64,000 nucleotides of DNA. Source: Endothia cerciana (lineage: Eukaryota > Ascomycota > Sordariomycetes > Diaporthales > Cryphonectriaceae). The position numbers were made by a program, and so were the translations under genes. The stretch lies in the NCBI GenBank assembly GCA_026119935.1, contig JALRMH010000007.1:611097-675096 (forward strand), read 5' to 3'. The number at the start of each line of letters is the position of its first letter. Position 1 is the first letter of the stretch. Below, piece after piece: positions 43,860-55,729 of the stretch. The notes under the pieces are model-generated. The model had not been told where the DNA came from and ran no database searches. It saw only the letters and a list, made by a program, of their open reading frames with translations.

Positions 43860-45548
43860 TCGTGTATATACCTAGGTAATGTCCTCCACGAAGCCCGTAA
43901 TTGAAACGCTGCTTGTCCAACACAGAAATCACAAGCATCGGTTTTGCGCCAGAGAACATTCCCGCACAAAGCGCGGACACGATGGTTATCTGATGATAAA
44001 TGAACTCATGCGTTGATAAAGTGGACATGAGGATTGTTCTCAGGTCTACCGGTCCGCACACTTGAGTCTATACCAGTGTCGGAAAAAAGAAGCTTCAGTT
44101 TCTGATTGCAAAGGAGGAAATTCCCAGGACACCTCCTTCTGCGGTATGTATATCAAAACGTGATGGCCAAGTTATAGAGTTTTTTTATTTTTATTATTAC
44201 TATTAAACAGCGAGTTTATAGACATTTATAAATCAACGTTTGATAAATGACCTATATACGCTGTAAAAATAAATTGTAGTAATTCAAGATGCAATGCAAA
44301 ATCAACCTTCATCACATCTTTTAACAAGCTGTTCGAAATAACGTTAACTGAACCAATATGAGAGATTATTTCCTGCTATACGAATGCGCAGCAGTCATGC
44401 AGAGGCAGAAGGGCCAATGTCAGTGAGAAACTATTGCAATGGATTGTCCATAGAGTTTGGCCAGTTTTATCAAAGCTCTGCTAGGGCGCATGTGGTTTAT
44501 CAATCATTTCCAACGTACATCTGGCCCTTTACCATCCCTATTCCTTATAGAGTATGGACTCCTGGCCTTCAGCCCTGTTGGCCTAGTCCAAAGGCCAGCG
44601 GGTGAGGTTGGCCCTAGAAATCGTAAGGGCCAAAACGCCACGCGCCATTGCCAGCAGCAAAGCAATGCTTCACGAGATAAGGCAGGACCTGAGGCAACGG
44701 AGGAAATTCATTTCCACCCTCGTAGGTCTTGTCGGCGTTTCCAAGTACGCAAGGGAAGACATTGGTCTATGCCTTGTCAGTGATACGTTGTACTTGTGCA
44801 AGGCCCACTGTTTGACCCGTGCGGGTTGCAGCCAACCTCCTGCCCTAGACTAGACCTCGCAGCCTTTGCTGCCACCAGCTAGATCTCTTCTCTTCTCTCT
44901 GCAGCGCAATACACAGACTTTGCCCTGAAACAGTACTCCTCATCATTATCTTATTCTTCTTCATATTTAGGCCAGAGGACCAGAGCTTACCAACATGTTG
45001 AGACTACTACTCTTTGCGGCGATCGTCTCACCCTGGTCCCACGTCTTCCTCAACCCAGCGCTGTCCAAGTCTTTCATAGACAGGAAGACTTCTACTTCCG
45101 TGTACAGATGATCCATCAGTTTCAATTACTGAACAAGTCCATCTCCTTTATGCCGCAGGGTCCAGCCTAACGGTAACCCTGCGGCTGCGTCGACTGTGTG
45201 TATGCCAGCAGCCGTTCTAAGCCGCCATGGAACAGCTCGTGTTGGTGCTTGGGGTCGTCCATCAGACCGGGCTTGCTGATTAATTTCTCGATCTCGGTAA
45301 AGATGAAGGATTCCTCGGTCTAGTGGTGGTGTTCTACCATCTTGACCCAGGATTGCGACGTAGAAGAGCAGGTCTTGGACGTCCTTCTTATTGTAAGCTG
45401 TGTCGGTGCTTATCTTGATGTATGGTGCTTGCTGCACGATGGCGTTCAGGCCCCGGCTAATCACATTACGTACATGGAACATCTCCGATGAGACATGAAC
45501 GTATGAGTGCTTCTCATCCTGAAGTGCTGGTTGGTTGTTAGTTTTCGT

Positions 45549-45604
45549 GTCTCTCCGGATCACATCTCTCCAGATCACATCTCTCCAGATCACATCTCTC
45601 CAGA
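45549..45604. repeat. 15-bp tandem repeat CACATCTCTCCAGAT
   Basis: Three near-perfect copies plus a leading degenerate one. On the minus strand this yields the repeated peptide IWRDV in an open frame, which explains that frame without need for a real gene. Confidence 0.85.
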
Positions 45605-48298
45605 ACAGACTATGAGCTCAGGGCGCTTTGAGGGCGTCGCGATGAGGTAAAAGGGCTCATCGGCCCATTGCACATTCGAGGTAGCCATGGTGTGAATGCT
45701 GCACCCGGATCGAGTAGGTGTGTTGAGGCTGCTCTGTTTGCTGTGGCACGGAGATCGATCTGATGCCCGTTTTATCTGCCCGGGTAGTAATGCATGGGCC
45801 TCCAGTGACAGCCCCCAACATTCCCCAATCTGGCCCCCTCCCCCAGCAGGGGCTTCAGCTCCTCGTTCCATCAGCACCAGGTTCCAGCTTCCAGGCCGTG
45901 CTGCCGTTGTCTCCCTGACGGGATGCATAAAGCTGCTGCTGGGCGCCTAACAGCGACTGTTCTGACCTGAAATTATGCAGGCTACCAACCATACCATGCT
46001 TGAGCGGATCCGAGAAACCGTCACCGTGAGAGCAGCCTCATCAGGTCATCATAGAGTCGACGATGGCTAATGCAGGGATCCGCTTGCTGCCTGTTCTAAG
46101 GTGCTGTACTAACTGCATGGTATTGATTATTATGGCACTGGCGCAAATGTGGGTTCATGGCAGAAGTTCGTCACCCGATCGCCCTTGAAAATCTTAGGAT
46201 TTGTGGATTGAGCTGCAGTTGGTTCAGACTTCAGCTATAGTTGGTCCGGACTTGAGCTGCGGTTGGTTTGGATAGGGTCCTCTAACAGCACCCTCCACTT
46301 GCTAACAAGCACTAGTAGTTTGCTGCCCCATCCAATAACAACATCATCCCTTGGTTGGCTAATAGAATATAGTGTCTAGGTCTGATAATAAGCAGGATTT
46401 AACACCCATACCATTTTCCCTTGTCACCCACCTATGTGTATATACATTTAATCACCCCTTCCTATCGTCGAGAGAGGGAAGAGAGACATCGAGAAAAGCA
46501 AACAAGACGAACCCCCTTTCAAAAATCCTGAATCACAACCTTACTATTCTATGCTTTGCCAACATTCTTAGAGGCTCAATGCTATTGGTGGCACTCTGAT
46601 TGGAGTCCTCGCATAGCATTGGGCTGTTTTCCCCCACCTCTTTGCACTCTACTAGGAGAGCTCCAGACTCGCTCGCCTCCCCGTTGAGCCTTGCGGGGCT
46701 CTAAAGGGCTATGTGTGGTCTTGGAAAGAGGAACCGGCCCCCAGTAGAAACCTTTGAGGCTACTTTCCAAGATTATGAAGAGCAATGGACTTTATAAAAT
46801 ACAGTGTTTATTTATATAAGTATTTTATACTTTGCAGTGTCATGAAATTAAATTCTCTCTTCGTCTTTTAAATCTAATAAGTGGTAATTTGAATTTAAGA
46901 TTAAGTTTATTTAATGGTGATAGATCGAAGACCTCCCTCTTATAAAGTGGCTAGCCACCTGGCTAGTACAGTACTGAGGACGAGTTGTTTGGTCTTGCAT
47001 TGTCACTTACACCGCAGCCTGTGTTTAGCTTGGAGGGCAGTACACGCTGGCATACACGCCGCAAGGTTGATCTCTCCCTCTACCTACTCCAGTCCTCCCC
47101 GTCGTCTTGCTCCATCAAAAAGGTCTTGTCGTCCTTGCAAAGGCAGTCAGGAAACCATGCGGGGCCCGACAGCGTGGGCGAGAGCCCCAGATTGCTACAT
47201 CAACTTCCCGGGCACGAGGGCTGGGTTGCCTGCATCCTGCTGCATCAGGCACAAGACTTGGTTAATGACATACCCATGCCTGCTCTGGGTGGTACCACTA
47301 ACCTGCGCTTATATGCGATGCTACCACCCAGCCTCATCCACCTATACACCTCATCCCCATCCTTAGGGCTAAGTTACCAAAACCCCTCACCTACGAGACG
47401 AACGTACGGACGAGGCCCTTCTGACATTTACATACTATGTAGTATCATGCGGAGTAGATGAAACTGGTGCTGGGAGGGGGGCAGTAGGTGGACGGACTCT
47501 GGTACCACAGTGCTGTATGAGACCCCAACAGTTCGTCCCGTCCCAGGAACGGTTCCACCTCCCGTGATGATCTCCTCCTCCGGAAGAACTATGCAGACAT
47601 GACGATCTGCGGATCGTACGGCATAGGGCCACCAAGGCATGCAGGCTAGACCTCCAAGTCGTGCCAGTGGAGTGTGGAGGGAGTATGGGCATCCCCAGGG
47701 GGGGCCCTGCACCGGCCCTGGTCGTCCCCAGGTTCCCCGCATTCTTGGGATCCTCGCTAGCCGGGTAGGCGATCCTTTTGGCAGCAAAAGTTTTCCTTCG
47801 TTTCTTCCCTTGGGCTCGCCGCGATGGGAGCACAAACAGGGCTGCGTTCCTTGTCGCTGGGAAGATTAGGGCACATGACCGCCGGGGACAGAGTGGATCG
47901 TCATCCTATAGCCGCCCGAATGGCTGCTTTCTGCTTCCCTTCATCTCCCTCCCCCTCGGCCTTACTTCCCGCCTTGCTCACCGTATGTCCTCTGGGGCGG
48001 TGGCCACTGCAGGCAACGTGCATGCGGGCGTTCCTTGTGGTCGAGCGAGAACTCTGGGGGGTCGTACCTCGGGGAACATCTTGTCCGCCCATCATCGTCT
48101 TGACTCGAGGCGGTCTGTCGATACGTCACAATTTAAGATCCTGGTTCGGTGAACCACACCCCCCCCCCCCCTTTTCATAAATAAGGCCGTTGAGTCCCAG
48201 GGCCGCGGATCACCTTGCGTGTATTCTGTCGTTGTTCTGCTCGGCAGGTACACACAGCTCTCTGGGCCTGAACCTCAACCTCGACAGCCCCCATCAAA

Positions 48299-49504
48299 AT
48301 GTTGTCCCCAAAGCTGGCCCTCCTCTGCTGTACGGCGCTGCAGGCGGTCAAGGCCCAGACGACCACGACATCCGGGCCCCTGACCTCGTACACCCTGACA
48401 GCCGACAACATCACGGCCGTCTTCATACCCTACGGGGCCCGTCTGACCCACCTCCTCGTGCCTGACCGCAACGGCGACTTCCAAGATGTGGTGGCGGGCT
48501 ACGACAACACCAGCCAGTACCCTGTCGACACGGCAACCAACCATACGTACTTTGGCCCCGTCGTGGGCCGTTACGCGAACAGGATCAAGAACGGCACCTT
48601 CACCCTCGACGGTGTGACCTCGCAGATCCCGGAGAACGAGAACGACAGCCACGACACGCTCCACGGTGGTACCGCGGGCTATGACGCCCGCAATTGGACC
48701 GTCACGTCGTACACCAACGAGTCCGTCACCTTCACTCTCCTCGACGAGGCCTTTGAGGGCTTCCCGGGCACCGTCCTCACACATGCAACCTTTACCGTGA
48801 GCAACACCATCGACGGCTCTCCCTGGGGCCTGTCCCACCCCAGGGTCACCATGAAGACCACGTCTCTCGCCCTCGACCAGCCCACGCCGATCATGCTGGC
48901 CAACCACATCTACTGGAACCTGAATGCCTGGAAGGATGAGACGATTCTCAATGATACGACCTTGTGGATGCCTTATGCGCGGCGGTACATCGGCATCGAC
49001 AACATCGAGGTGCCCAATGGGACCATTGAGACCGTCGCCTCCCACCCGGTGCTGGACTTCACCGCCCCCAAGCTGGTCGGCGCCGACATCAGCCAGGCCG
49101 TGGACTACTGTGGTCTCGGCTGCACGGGCTACGACAATGCCTTCATCCTCGACCGCCCCGCCACCACCGGCCCGACCGCCTCCAACTTCCCCGTCCTCTC
49201 GACCTGGTCGGACACCACGGGCATCCGCCTGGACATCAGCACGAACCAGCAGGGCCTCCAGGTCTACTCCTGCAACGGCCAGAACGGCACGATCCCCGTG
49301 AAGCCCAGCCAGATCGCCAGGAATACCAACGCCACCGACGGCGGAGCCAAGTTCGTGAACAAGTACGGGTGCATGGTCATCGAGACCCAGGGCTGGATCG
49401 ACGCGGTCAACAACCCGCAGTGGGGACTGACCGACTACTGGTATAACGACCCGAGCACACAGCCGAACGTCATGTATGCCACCTATGATTTTACGACCTT
49501 TTAA
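48299..49504 (+). CDS. secreted aldose 1-epimerase (galactose mutarotase family)
   Basis: Single exon, 401 aa, signal peptide 1-19 (MLSPKLALLCCTALQAVKA). Family motifs in order: FIPYGARLTHLLVPD (strand with conserved Gly-Ala), GRYANRI (90-96), TLHGG (120-124 with H122), NHIYWNL (202-208 with catalytic H203), DNAFILDRP and MVIETQGW with the general base E362. The beta-sandwich is expected. Several N-glycosylation sequons (NHT, NGT, NDT) agree with secretion. The family interconverts alpha and beta anomers of sugars. Many fungal extracellular members have unknown substrate preference. Cys pair near 283-287 (CGLGC) is unusual and may form a disulfide. GC-rich codon use is like the LPMO. Confidence 0.93.
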   Translation: MLSPKLALLCCTALQAVKAQTTTTSGPLTSYTLTADNITAVFIPYGARLTHLLVPDRNGDFQDVVAGYDNTSQYPVDTATNHTYFGPVVGRYANRIKNGTFTLDGVTSQIPENENDSHDTLHGGTAGYDARNWTVTSYTNESVTFTLLDEAFEGFPGTVLTHATFTVSNTIDGSPWGLSHPRVTMKTTSLALDQPTPIMLANHIYWNLNAWKDETILNDTTLWMPYARRYIGIDNIEVPNGTIETVASHPVLDFTAPKLVGADISQAVDYCGLGCTGYDNAFILDRPATTGPTASNFPVLSTWSDTTGIRLDISTNQQGLQVYSCNGQNGTIPVKPSQIARNTNATDGGAKFVNKYGCMVIETQGWIDAVNNPQWGLTDYWYNDPSTQPNVMYATYDFTTF

Positions 49505-50063
49505 AGACGTGACTATCCCGCGACGCGGGAGTAATTCGGGACCTAGGATTCTGACCCCGGGACGGGAAACTGTCCACTTGGGGGAAGGGTGGTTCCCTTA
49601 TATAATTAATTTAATTTCATCCGTCATCATACCTCTGTGATTGTATCAAATGAGTGGCAGGAAGTGGACTGTGACTTCACGGATCACGGAACAACTTTCA
49701 CCGCAGATCAGAGGAGACATTGTGAACGCCGACCTCTCTGGTCATCACTTTAAGCTTATACGGCCCCGCCGCCTGTATCCTAGCGGCTGGTTGCTCAGAC
49801 GCTGGAGCGGCTGATGGATGGCCAGTTGGCAAACACCGAATTACCCCGCCAGATCCTTTTTGTTCGTAATCAGTCTCCTAGCAGGACTCCAGGACACGCC
49901 GAGTGTCCGATGATAAAGCAACATCCTCGTCCCCTTCTCGAGACCACGGACTTAAATACCCCATGCCTACTAAATTCGCTGAACGGATACTTATATAGTC
50001 GCACTGACATCATATTGACCTCCTGCCGACCTATTCCCCAACTGTGTGTACAATCCATCCACA
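49505..50063. other. intergenic
   Basis: 3' flank of the epimerase gene and promoter of the next plus-strand gene. A TATATAG-like element lies at about 49990-49998, roughly 65-75 bp upstream of the next start codon. No other gene. Confidence 0.5.
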
Positions 50064-50681
50064 ATGTCCAGCCAACCGATCCCAATCCTGGTCACGGGCC
50101 AAAGAGAGCTCATCGGACGCAAAGTGGTGGCCACGATGCAGCCGGAGTACGAAGGTCAGGCCATGCAGGAACCCCCCCCCCCCTTCCCCCGGGCGCCAGA
50201 AGAAGAGGAAGAAGAAGAAACAAGAGAAGAAAGAAAAAACTGCCAGCACTGCAGGTAGAATAAGCACCAAAAGGCATATATACTGAATAACGAACTCGTT
50301 CCAGTGATACACTTCACACCTGTCAGCGCCATCACGGAGGAGCTTCCCCTGCTCCTCAGCGGCAAGACGCCGCCCTCGCCGAGCAGCGCCCTCGGCAGCG
50401 GAAACTGGTCCGCCCCTCCCCAGGCCCTGCTGCTCGGCGGCGCGTATCAGGACGCGGACGTCGAGGGCCTGGTCAGGCTGGCCGAGCTGACGGAGGGGGC
50501 CGTCAGGATCCCGTGGCTGAGGGTCGACGCCAGCAAGAAGGCCCCTCCCTCGCAACAGCCCACGGAGGCCGAGGCCGAGGAGTATGGGGCGGACGTCGCC
50601 CGTAGGATGAAGGAGACCTTGGACCGGCTCGCCTCTGAAGGGAAGCTCGGGCCTGGAAACGGGGGTATCTATCTGGTATGA
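50064..50681 (+). CDS. small NAD(P)-binding-fold-like protein, unknown function
   Basis: Exons 50064-50154 and 50305-50681 (GT-AG, phase 1) give 155 aa. The start MSSQPIPILVTG resembles the first strand of an atypical Rossmann fold. The usual Gly-rich loop is altered (GQRELIG), so nucleotide binding is uncertain. After the splice comes VIHFTPV, then a Ser/Gly loop, then ALLLGGAYQDADVEGL and PWLRVDASK, and a helix with ARRMKETLDRLASEGKLG. I recall short fungal proteins of this outline but no assigned role. The intron contains a long poly-C and purine-rich run. No signal peptide. The length fits a single domain. Confidence 0.7.
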
Positions 50682-50997
50682 AGCACAAGCTCTCCATATT
50701 CTTCGGGTTGACAGACATGTCCATAGATGAGATCTAAGGCTACAGTTTGCACCCACTATTTTGAAAACTCATCGTTATGCTCACAACTAATCATCAGGGT
50801 AAATTGAAGAGGTAACTAAACTAAACTGAAGTCTCTGTCTTCTCGAACTTTCATGGTCTATATAAGGAAGCCTGGAGTGCGGTGTTGGACCTCAGCGCTC
50901 GGGTGATGTGTTCCGCTGGCGTTCCTAGTGACCTACATATACATACGACGGGTTATAATATTAGGTAGGTCTTCAAGAATTTTAGTAACACTTCATC
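50682..50997. other. intergenic
   Basis: 3' flank of the small NAD(P)-fold gene and of the DUF6594 relic. Nothing else is seen. Confidence 0.45.
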
Positions 50998-51846
50998 CTA
51001 GCCCTTCCCTATATATACAACCAGAACAGCTGCATATGCTGCTGTAGCACAGAATAACCTCCATCCTTATGGCCCTAGTGAGAAGTCCAACCCAGAGCGG
51101 GAGGCCCAAGACAAACATAATCATTGCAAACAACTTCGTCACAAAATCTTGGATGGCCACAGTGTCCAGACCGCGGCGATCAGGAATCCGATAGCTGCCA
51201 ACATGCCAATAACGAGAACTATCGCATTAACTCTTTTCTCTGGCCCATGCACCAATCTGTCGTAATCCTTCGGCTTAGGGTCCCTGAAGACCAGCTACCG
51301 TTGTCCTATAAGCTAGAGCATAGGCAGCAACTAAGTCAAGCCACTTACGCGAAGGGGTTGCCCAATCCAATCTCTTCTTGCCAACCATCTTGACACTCTG
51401 TCCTCCTCCGCTCGTACGTGTAGTGTTAAAAAGTCCTTCTTATCGTCGAAGATATGAGACATGCTGCACTGGCTGTCGAACTCGCTCTGCCACCCTCTCT
51501 TTTCCCCTTTATCTGGATTATACTCGTACGCCTTTTTGGCAGCCTTTCTCGTACGTTTGGCAGGCCCTTCGAGGCTTAACACCTCATGGTGTAGTATGAG
51601 TGCTTCTTCTAATATCCTCTAGTCAGTAACGATTCGATTTGGCCACAGATTGAATGGGACACACGGTACTCGCGTATAGAATACTTCAAACAAGCCGCGA
51701 GCTCTACTCGTTGGGCTAGGTTCTCCGCGAGCTTGTCGTAACCCGAATCTGTTCTGGAGACCTGGCGGAGGCTCGCTCGACTTATCGTCGTGCAAAGTCG
51801 CCCAGATGTTGCTCACCACATCACCGCGTTGCTCTTTGTTTCGCAA
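50998..51846 (-). pseudogene. DUF6594 membrane protein relic
   Basis: In the minus frame, RILEEALILHHEVLSLEGPAK, then HVRAEEDRVSRWLARRDW, matches the central and AEEDRL-type motifs of fungal DUF6594 proteins. A GTAAGT donor after GQPLR and a later acceptor join it to a Lys-rich loop and the helix IVLVIGMLAAIGFLIAAVW. The frame then stops (TGA) and resumes as TKLFAMIMFVLGLP with another frame shift before CATAAYAAVLVVYIGKG, the family's final helix. A TAG also precedes RILEEALIL, where CAG to TAG would explain it. The three-helix C-terminus is therefore present but broken. Intact members are uncharacterised membrane proteins that are abundant in moulds. Confidence 0.78.
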
Positions 51847-53832
51847 CTCTTCAGGATTATGCTTCTCAAGACAAACTTAGAAAAACACGTCGGGTTATAT
51901 GCTGCCGGTAGGGTCTTGGGAAATTATTGAAAGGTTTTCGCGTAAATCCCGGACAGAAAATATCACACGGGAGGGAGAAAATAGGAGGACATGCCTTAGG
52001 CGTGAAAGATGAGGGGTCCGGCGGGGCAGACTGCGTGACCTATATGCTCTGATGACTGTGGCTGAAGGATATTCTGCAAGAATCCCTCTTACTGTGTTGG
52101 GACTGAACTACAATTTCAGGCAGCTATCACGCAATAGAATATGCAAGGAGATATGGGACACAACCAATGAGGAGTCTCGGTGGGTTGTTGCGAGGAAATG
52201 ATGGCCTAATGGAGCGAACAAAAGGCCTTTCCTTCCCCTTGTCAATAAATTCTTGAGACACATGAACGATCACGAATGACAATCTTCAGATACAATGCCG
52301 ATGCGTAACAACTCTGAATACAACGACGATGGTACTCGTAACTTTATTCAGATGCAAGTGGCAGGACCGAGGCAGTCACCACCACCGCTTAAGGACAGGC
52401 CACCCCCTCCGCGCTGGTGGCGCAGCAGAATTCGCACTGTAATTCTCCCTCCGAGGGACTCGGGGAATGCAGAGTGTCTGTGAGCAAGCTAACAAAAGAT
52501 TTCAGAAACCCGATTCCGGTTGGTGAATGGAACAAGGCTTGATATGCTAGAAGTGTGGTATGCGGCAGAGAGATTCTCCTTCATGTCTCGACCTAGCTTC
52601 AATATTCATCATGGGGAGGGCACCTGAGGACCTAATAGCAACTGCTTTGGGCCCCGAGGGTCATCAGCTGTCATTTATTGGACTCTAGTATCCCAAAAGA
52701 CACACAATCTAGTCTCTGGAGTGGAGTTAATCGTCATATAAATGAATGCTCAGACATTGTATGTCACTAGTCGCGAGAAGAACCCACTACATTTACACAT
52801 GAGATGAAGGAAGGATATGCGATCGCGTTTGAGTTCGTGATGCACGATATTATCGAGAACTGGTCCAAAACGAAGGTCCCGGCCAAGTCAAGGCAGATTA
52901 TGGCTAGCACCCTTGTTATTATAAGCTTTCATAGGACGTAGGGACAGCTTGGGATGTGAATGTGTAGTTGGATGTGGTTCCCGCCCGCGCACGCACGCTC
53001 GTCGCTTCGAAGCCGATAAGCAACCTGCACAGCGTCTTCCCCGGTCATAGCTTGCTCAGGGAGTAGGTCCCAGGGGGGTCTCCTTTTCTTATTCTCTTTT
53101 CTTTTGGTTCAGTAGTAAGTCTTCTATCAAAGTTGGCTGCCTGTTTTCCTCTTCCGCGCCACCTAATATTGTCGGAACCCTATTGTCCGATGTTGGTGGA
53201 GGATGCGTCGCATGTGATGAGTCGAGCTGCAGGGAGAGCGGCGAAGAGGCGGCCGGTGAGGAGCATGAGAAGGTCTATCATGATTACTCTGGCGTCAGGC
53301 CGATTTATAAGAACCCCTATTATGTAGTCTTTCTAAAGAGACTTTGTGATCTTTTGTAGTACTAAGTGGTTACCTATTAGTGGCCGCCGCCCTTGATTGA
53401 GTGAAGGCCTTGGAACGGCTTATACATATGCACCCTAACCCTGAATCCCCTAAACGGCTTGCGTGCTACTTGACTGCATGCATTCTGTGATGTCAGCTTG
53501 CGACAGGGAGAAAAAAGGATGTTATCTGACAAGAGACTCAGGGGAGCAGAAGAGACTACACAAGTTCTCCCCGGCGCTTCTATATGGCCCATCTGCGCCC
53601 GGCATGGACCTCGCTGTCCGCCCGTCCGAAATTCGGCATCCGTTCGGACGAAATAGCTTAGAAATTGTGAGCCGGTTTTGTAAGTCCTGGCAGGGGTGCC
53701 GAGTGGGCCCCGGAGCCTCGTCCTGGGATATATAAGTCGTCCGATCCAGTATCACTCGTCCAGTAACTCACCTTGGAATACCAGAGATACACTCCTTGAT
53801 AATACACTTGAACTCATACGCCCCGGATCATC
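51847..53832. other. gene-poor DNA
   Basis: No supported gene. Short frames are unconvincing. AT-rich and transition-rich DNA extends away from the DUF6594 relic. The last 110 bp form the promoter of the next gene. Confidence 0.5.
53729..53736 (+). promoter_or_regulatory. TATA box (TATATAAG)
   Basis: A good match to a TATA box 97 bp upstream of the start codon of the NAD-dependent epimerase/dehydratase gene, preceded by GC-rich DNA. Confidence 0.55.
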
Positions 53833-55211
53833 ATGTCTTCACACCGTATCCTCGTCACTGGCGCCTCTGGGTATCTCGGCGGGACCCTGCTGGCCCGCTG
53901 GGGGCAGGCCAACCTCCCGGCCTACGACAGGCTCTTTGCGCTCGTCCGCACCGACGCCCAGGCCGAGGCCGTCAGGCAGTACGGGGCCGAGCCCCTCGTG
54001 GTGGATGTGAAGGACGAGAGGGCCGTCAGGGACGCCGTCGTCAAGCACGAGATCAACATCGTCTACTTCCTCATCGATGCGATGCGCCACGAGGCCCAGG
54101 TCCACTTCGTAAAGGCCCTGGCCGAGGTCAGAGAGCTCACGGGCCGCGACGTCCACTTCCTTCACGTGAGGGAGCCCCTATTCATACGTACAAGCCAAAT
54201 TATGCGAGCCAGCCCAAGGGCGGACGTCCTGCTAACACTCTCCTGGCCCGCGACGGAAAATAGACCAGCGGGGCCAAGATCTTTTCTTCACATGCTGGCG
54301 CCCCGGCCGACCGGCCCCTGCTGGACACGGACCCGGAATTGTTCTCGGTCCAAAAGGCACAGAAAACTCGATTTCCCGTAATGCAAGCGGTACGTACCCC
54401 TCAAGGTCGAGATGACCCCTCGGATACATGGCTTACGCCGTGGCAGGCTGTCGACACGAATTGCAAGGTGATTGAGGAATCTGAAAGGTACGGAGTGCGG
54501 TGTTACATCTTCGCACCCTGTATAGTGTATGGCAGGGGCGAGGGCTTCGGCAACATCATCTCAATCCAGACTGTCGCCATCGTCAAAGCCGCCAAGGCCA
54601 TGAAGCGTGTATACAAGGTCGACGAGGGACAGCCGGTACGTCTTGCGCATTGGATCCTTGCCTTTCTGCATCTCGCCACGGAGCCTCATGATTAATCCTT
54701 CCAGGAATGGCCGGTCTGTCACGTTCTTGATAATACGAGCCTTTACCTCGACATCCTACGCACGATCCTGACCGGTGGGGACCCTGGGCACGGCAAGAAT
54801 GGCTACTTCCTTGCCTCTCCCGGGCCCGTACCTTGGGACGACATCTACACGGCAATGGCAGCCGCCCTGGCGAGGCGCAATGTCGTGGCGGATGATTCAG
54901 TCGTGCCCGCAAATCCAGATATCCTTCCTCGGATTGGGGAGGCCCTGGAGTGTCCGCCCGAGGCCGTGAGCGTGTACATAGGTGGAAGGTGAGCCTCCTC
55001 CCCCCCCCCCCACACCTCCACAAAAAAAAAAGGTCCCTCCACTCGCCACCGTACAGTGCCACAGAGGCTGACGGAACCTCAATCTAGCTGCACGTTCACG
55101 GCTGAGCGTGGGAGGAGAATCGGCTGGCAGCCTCAGTTCGCACCTCGCCACATCATCGAAGCTGCGGACGACGAGGTCCAGCTTATACTGGACAACCTGG
55201 CTCGTTCTTGA
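53833..55211 (+). CDS. NAD-dependent epimerase/dehydratase family (extended SDR)
   Basis: Exons 53833-54165, 54264-54389, 54447-54635, 54705-54988 and 55088-55211, all GT-AG, give 351 aa. The Rossmann motif TGASGYLG is at 9-16 (the T/GxxGxxG form of extended SDRs), followed by FALVRTDAQ. The C-terminal half has RCYIFAPCIVYGRGEGFG, the P-x-x-V-Y-G strand common to this family, and a substrate domain ending ADDEVQLILDNLARS. The Tyr-x3-Lys pair is not evident; FSSHAG and the KVIEE region are where they would be expected. The fungal members related to this are oxidoreductases of unknown substrate. Introns are regularly spaced and the model has no lesions. Confidence 0.85.
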
Positions 55212-55729
55212 GCGGGGATCAGCCGTTCTATGCGCAGAAAGTGGGCGCTGGTCGAGAGTCACATTCGTGATACTTACTGAATACACAAGTGCTTATACAA
55301 ACGAGACCGGAATCTCGCCTCGGTACCGAGGGCGGGAGCCAGGGCTACAAACCACGTCGTTAGACCGAGTCCACACTAGCAGGCCCAGATCCGTGAAGTT
55401 TGCAAACAAGTAGATCGACTTCGTACAGTACTTGCGTCGAGTTTAAAGCTGTGATGTGAGATAGTCAGGATTTGTCATCAGGATCTTCTCGTGACCCGCG
55501 AGAAAACTGGTCGTGGAGCCGCTACATGTAGCCTCGGTATGCTTCAACATGCGACAAGTCTTTTATCCACCGCCTACGCTCGACTTTGGGTCACGTATGA
55601 GACGGAAATAGTCGAAGCATGACCGAGGCCAAATCATATCTGATCGTTAATAACAGAGCATCTCAGAGTCGAGCGGCCATCACAGTCGGCCAACTGGCCT
55701 AAGTCTGGTTGATACAGGCCTCAGGGAAA
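55212..55729. other. intergenic
   Basis: Lies between the epimerase/dehydratase gene and the M3 peptidase relic, which are convergent. No supported feature. Confidence 0.5.

Larger units (their letters stand above)
43084..48298. other. 5.2-kb gene-poor, repeat-bearing block
   Basis: No gene can be supported. There are AT-rich parts (43560-43600, 44160-44300, 46790-46910), simple repeats and several short frames without domains. The minus frame at 45126-45593 has a protein-like centre (VSSEMFHVRNVISRGL, KKDVQDLLFYVAILGQD) but is bounded by repeat-derived text, so it could be a decayed gene. The segment near 46270-46620 has a long-terminal-repeat flavour but no paired copy inside the window. 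I read it as decayed transposon and intergenic DNA. Confidence 0.45.

Noticed and set aside
45126..45593. 155-codon minus frame
   Set aside because: The beginning is translated 15-bp tandem repeat; the rest lacks a known domain, so at most a decayed gene.
47435..47835. Overlapping frames of about 130 codons on the minus strand
   Set aside because: Two frames are equally open over the same DNA; no domain, signal peptide or introns.
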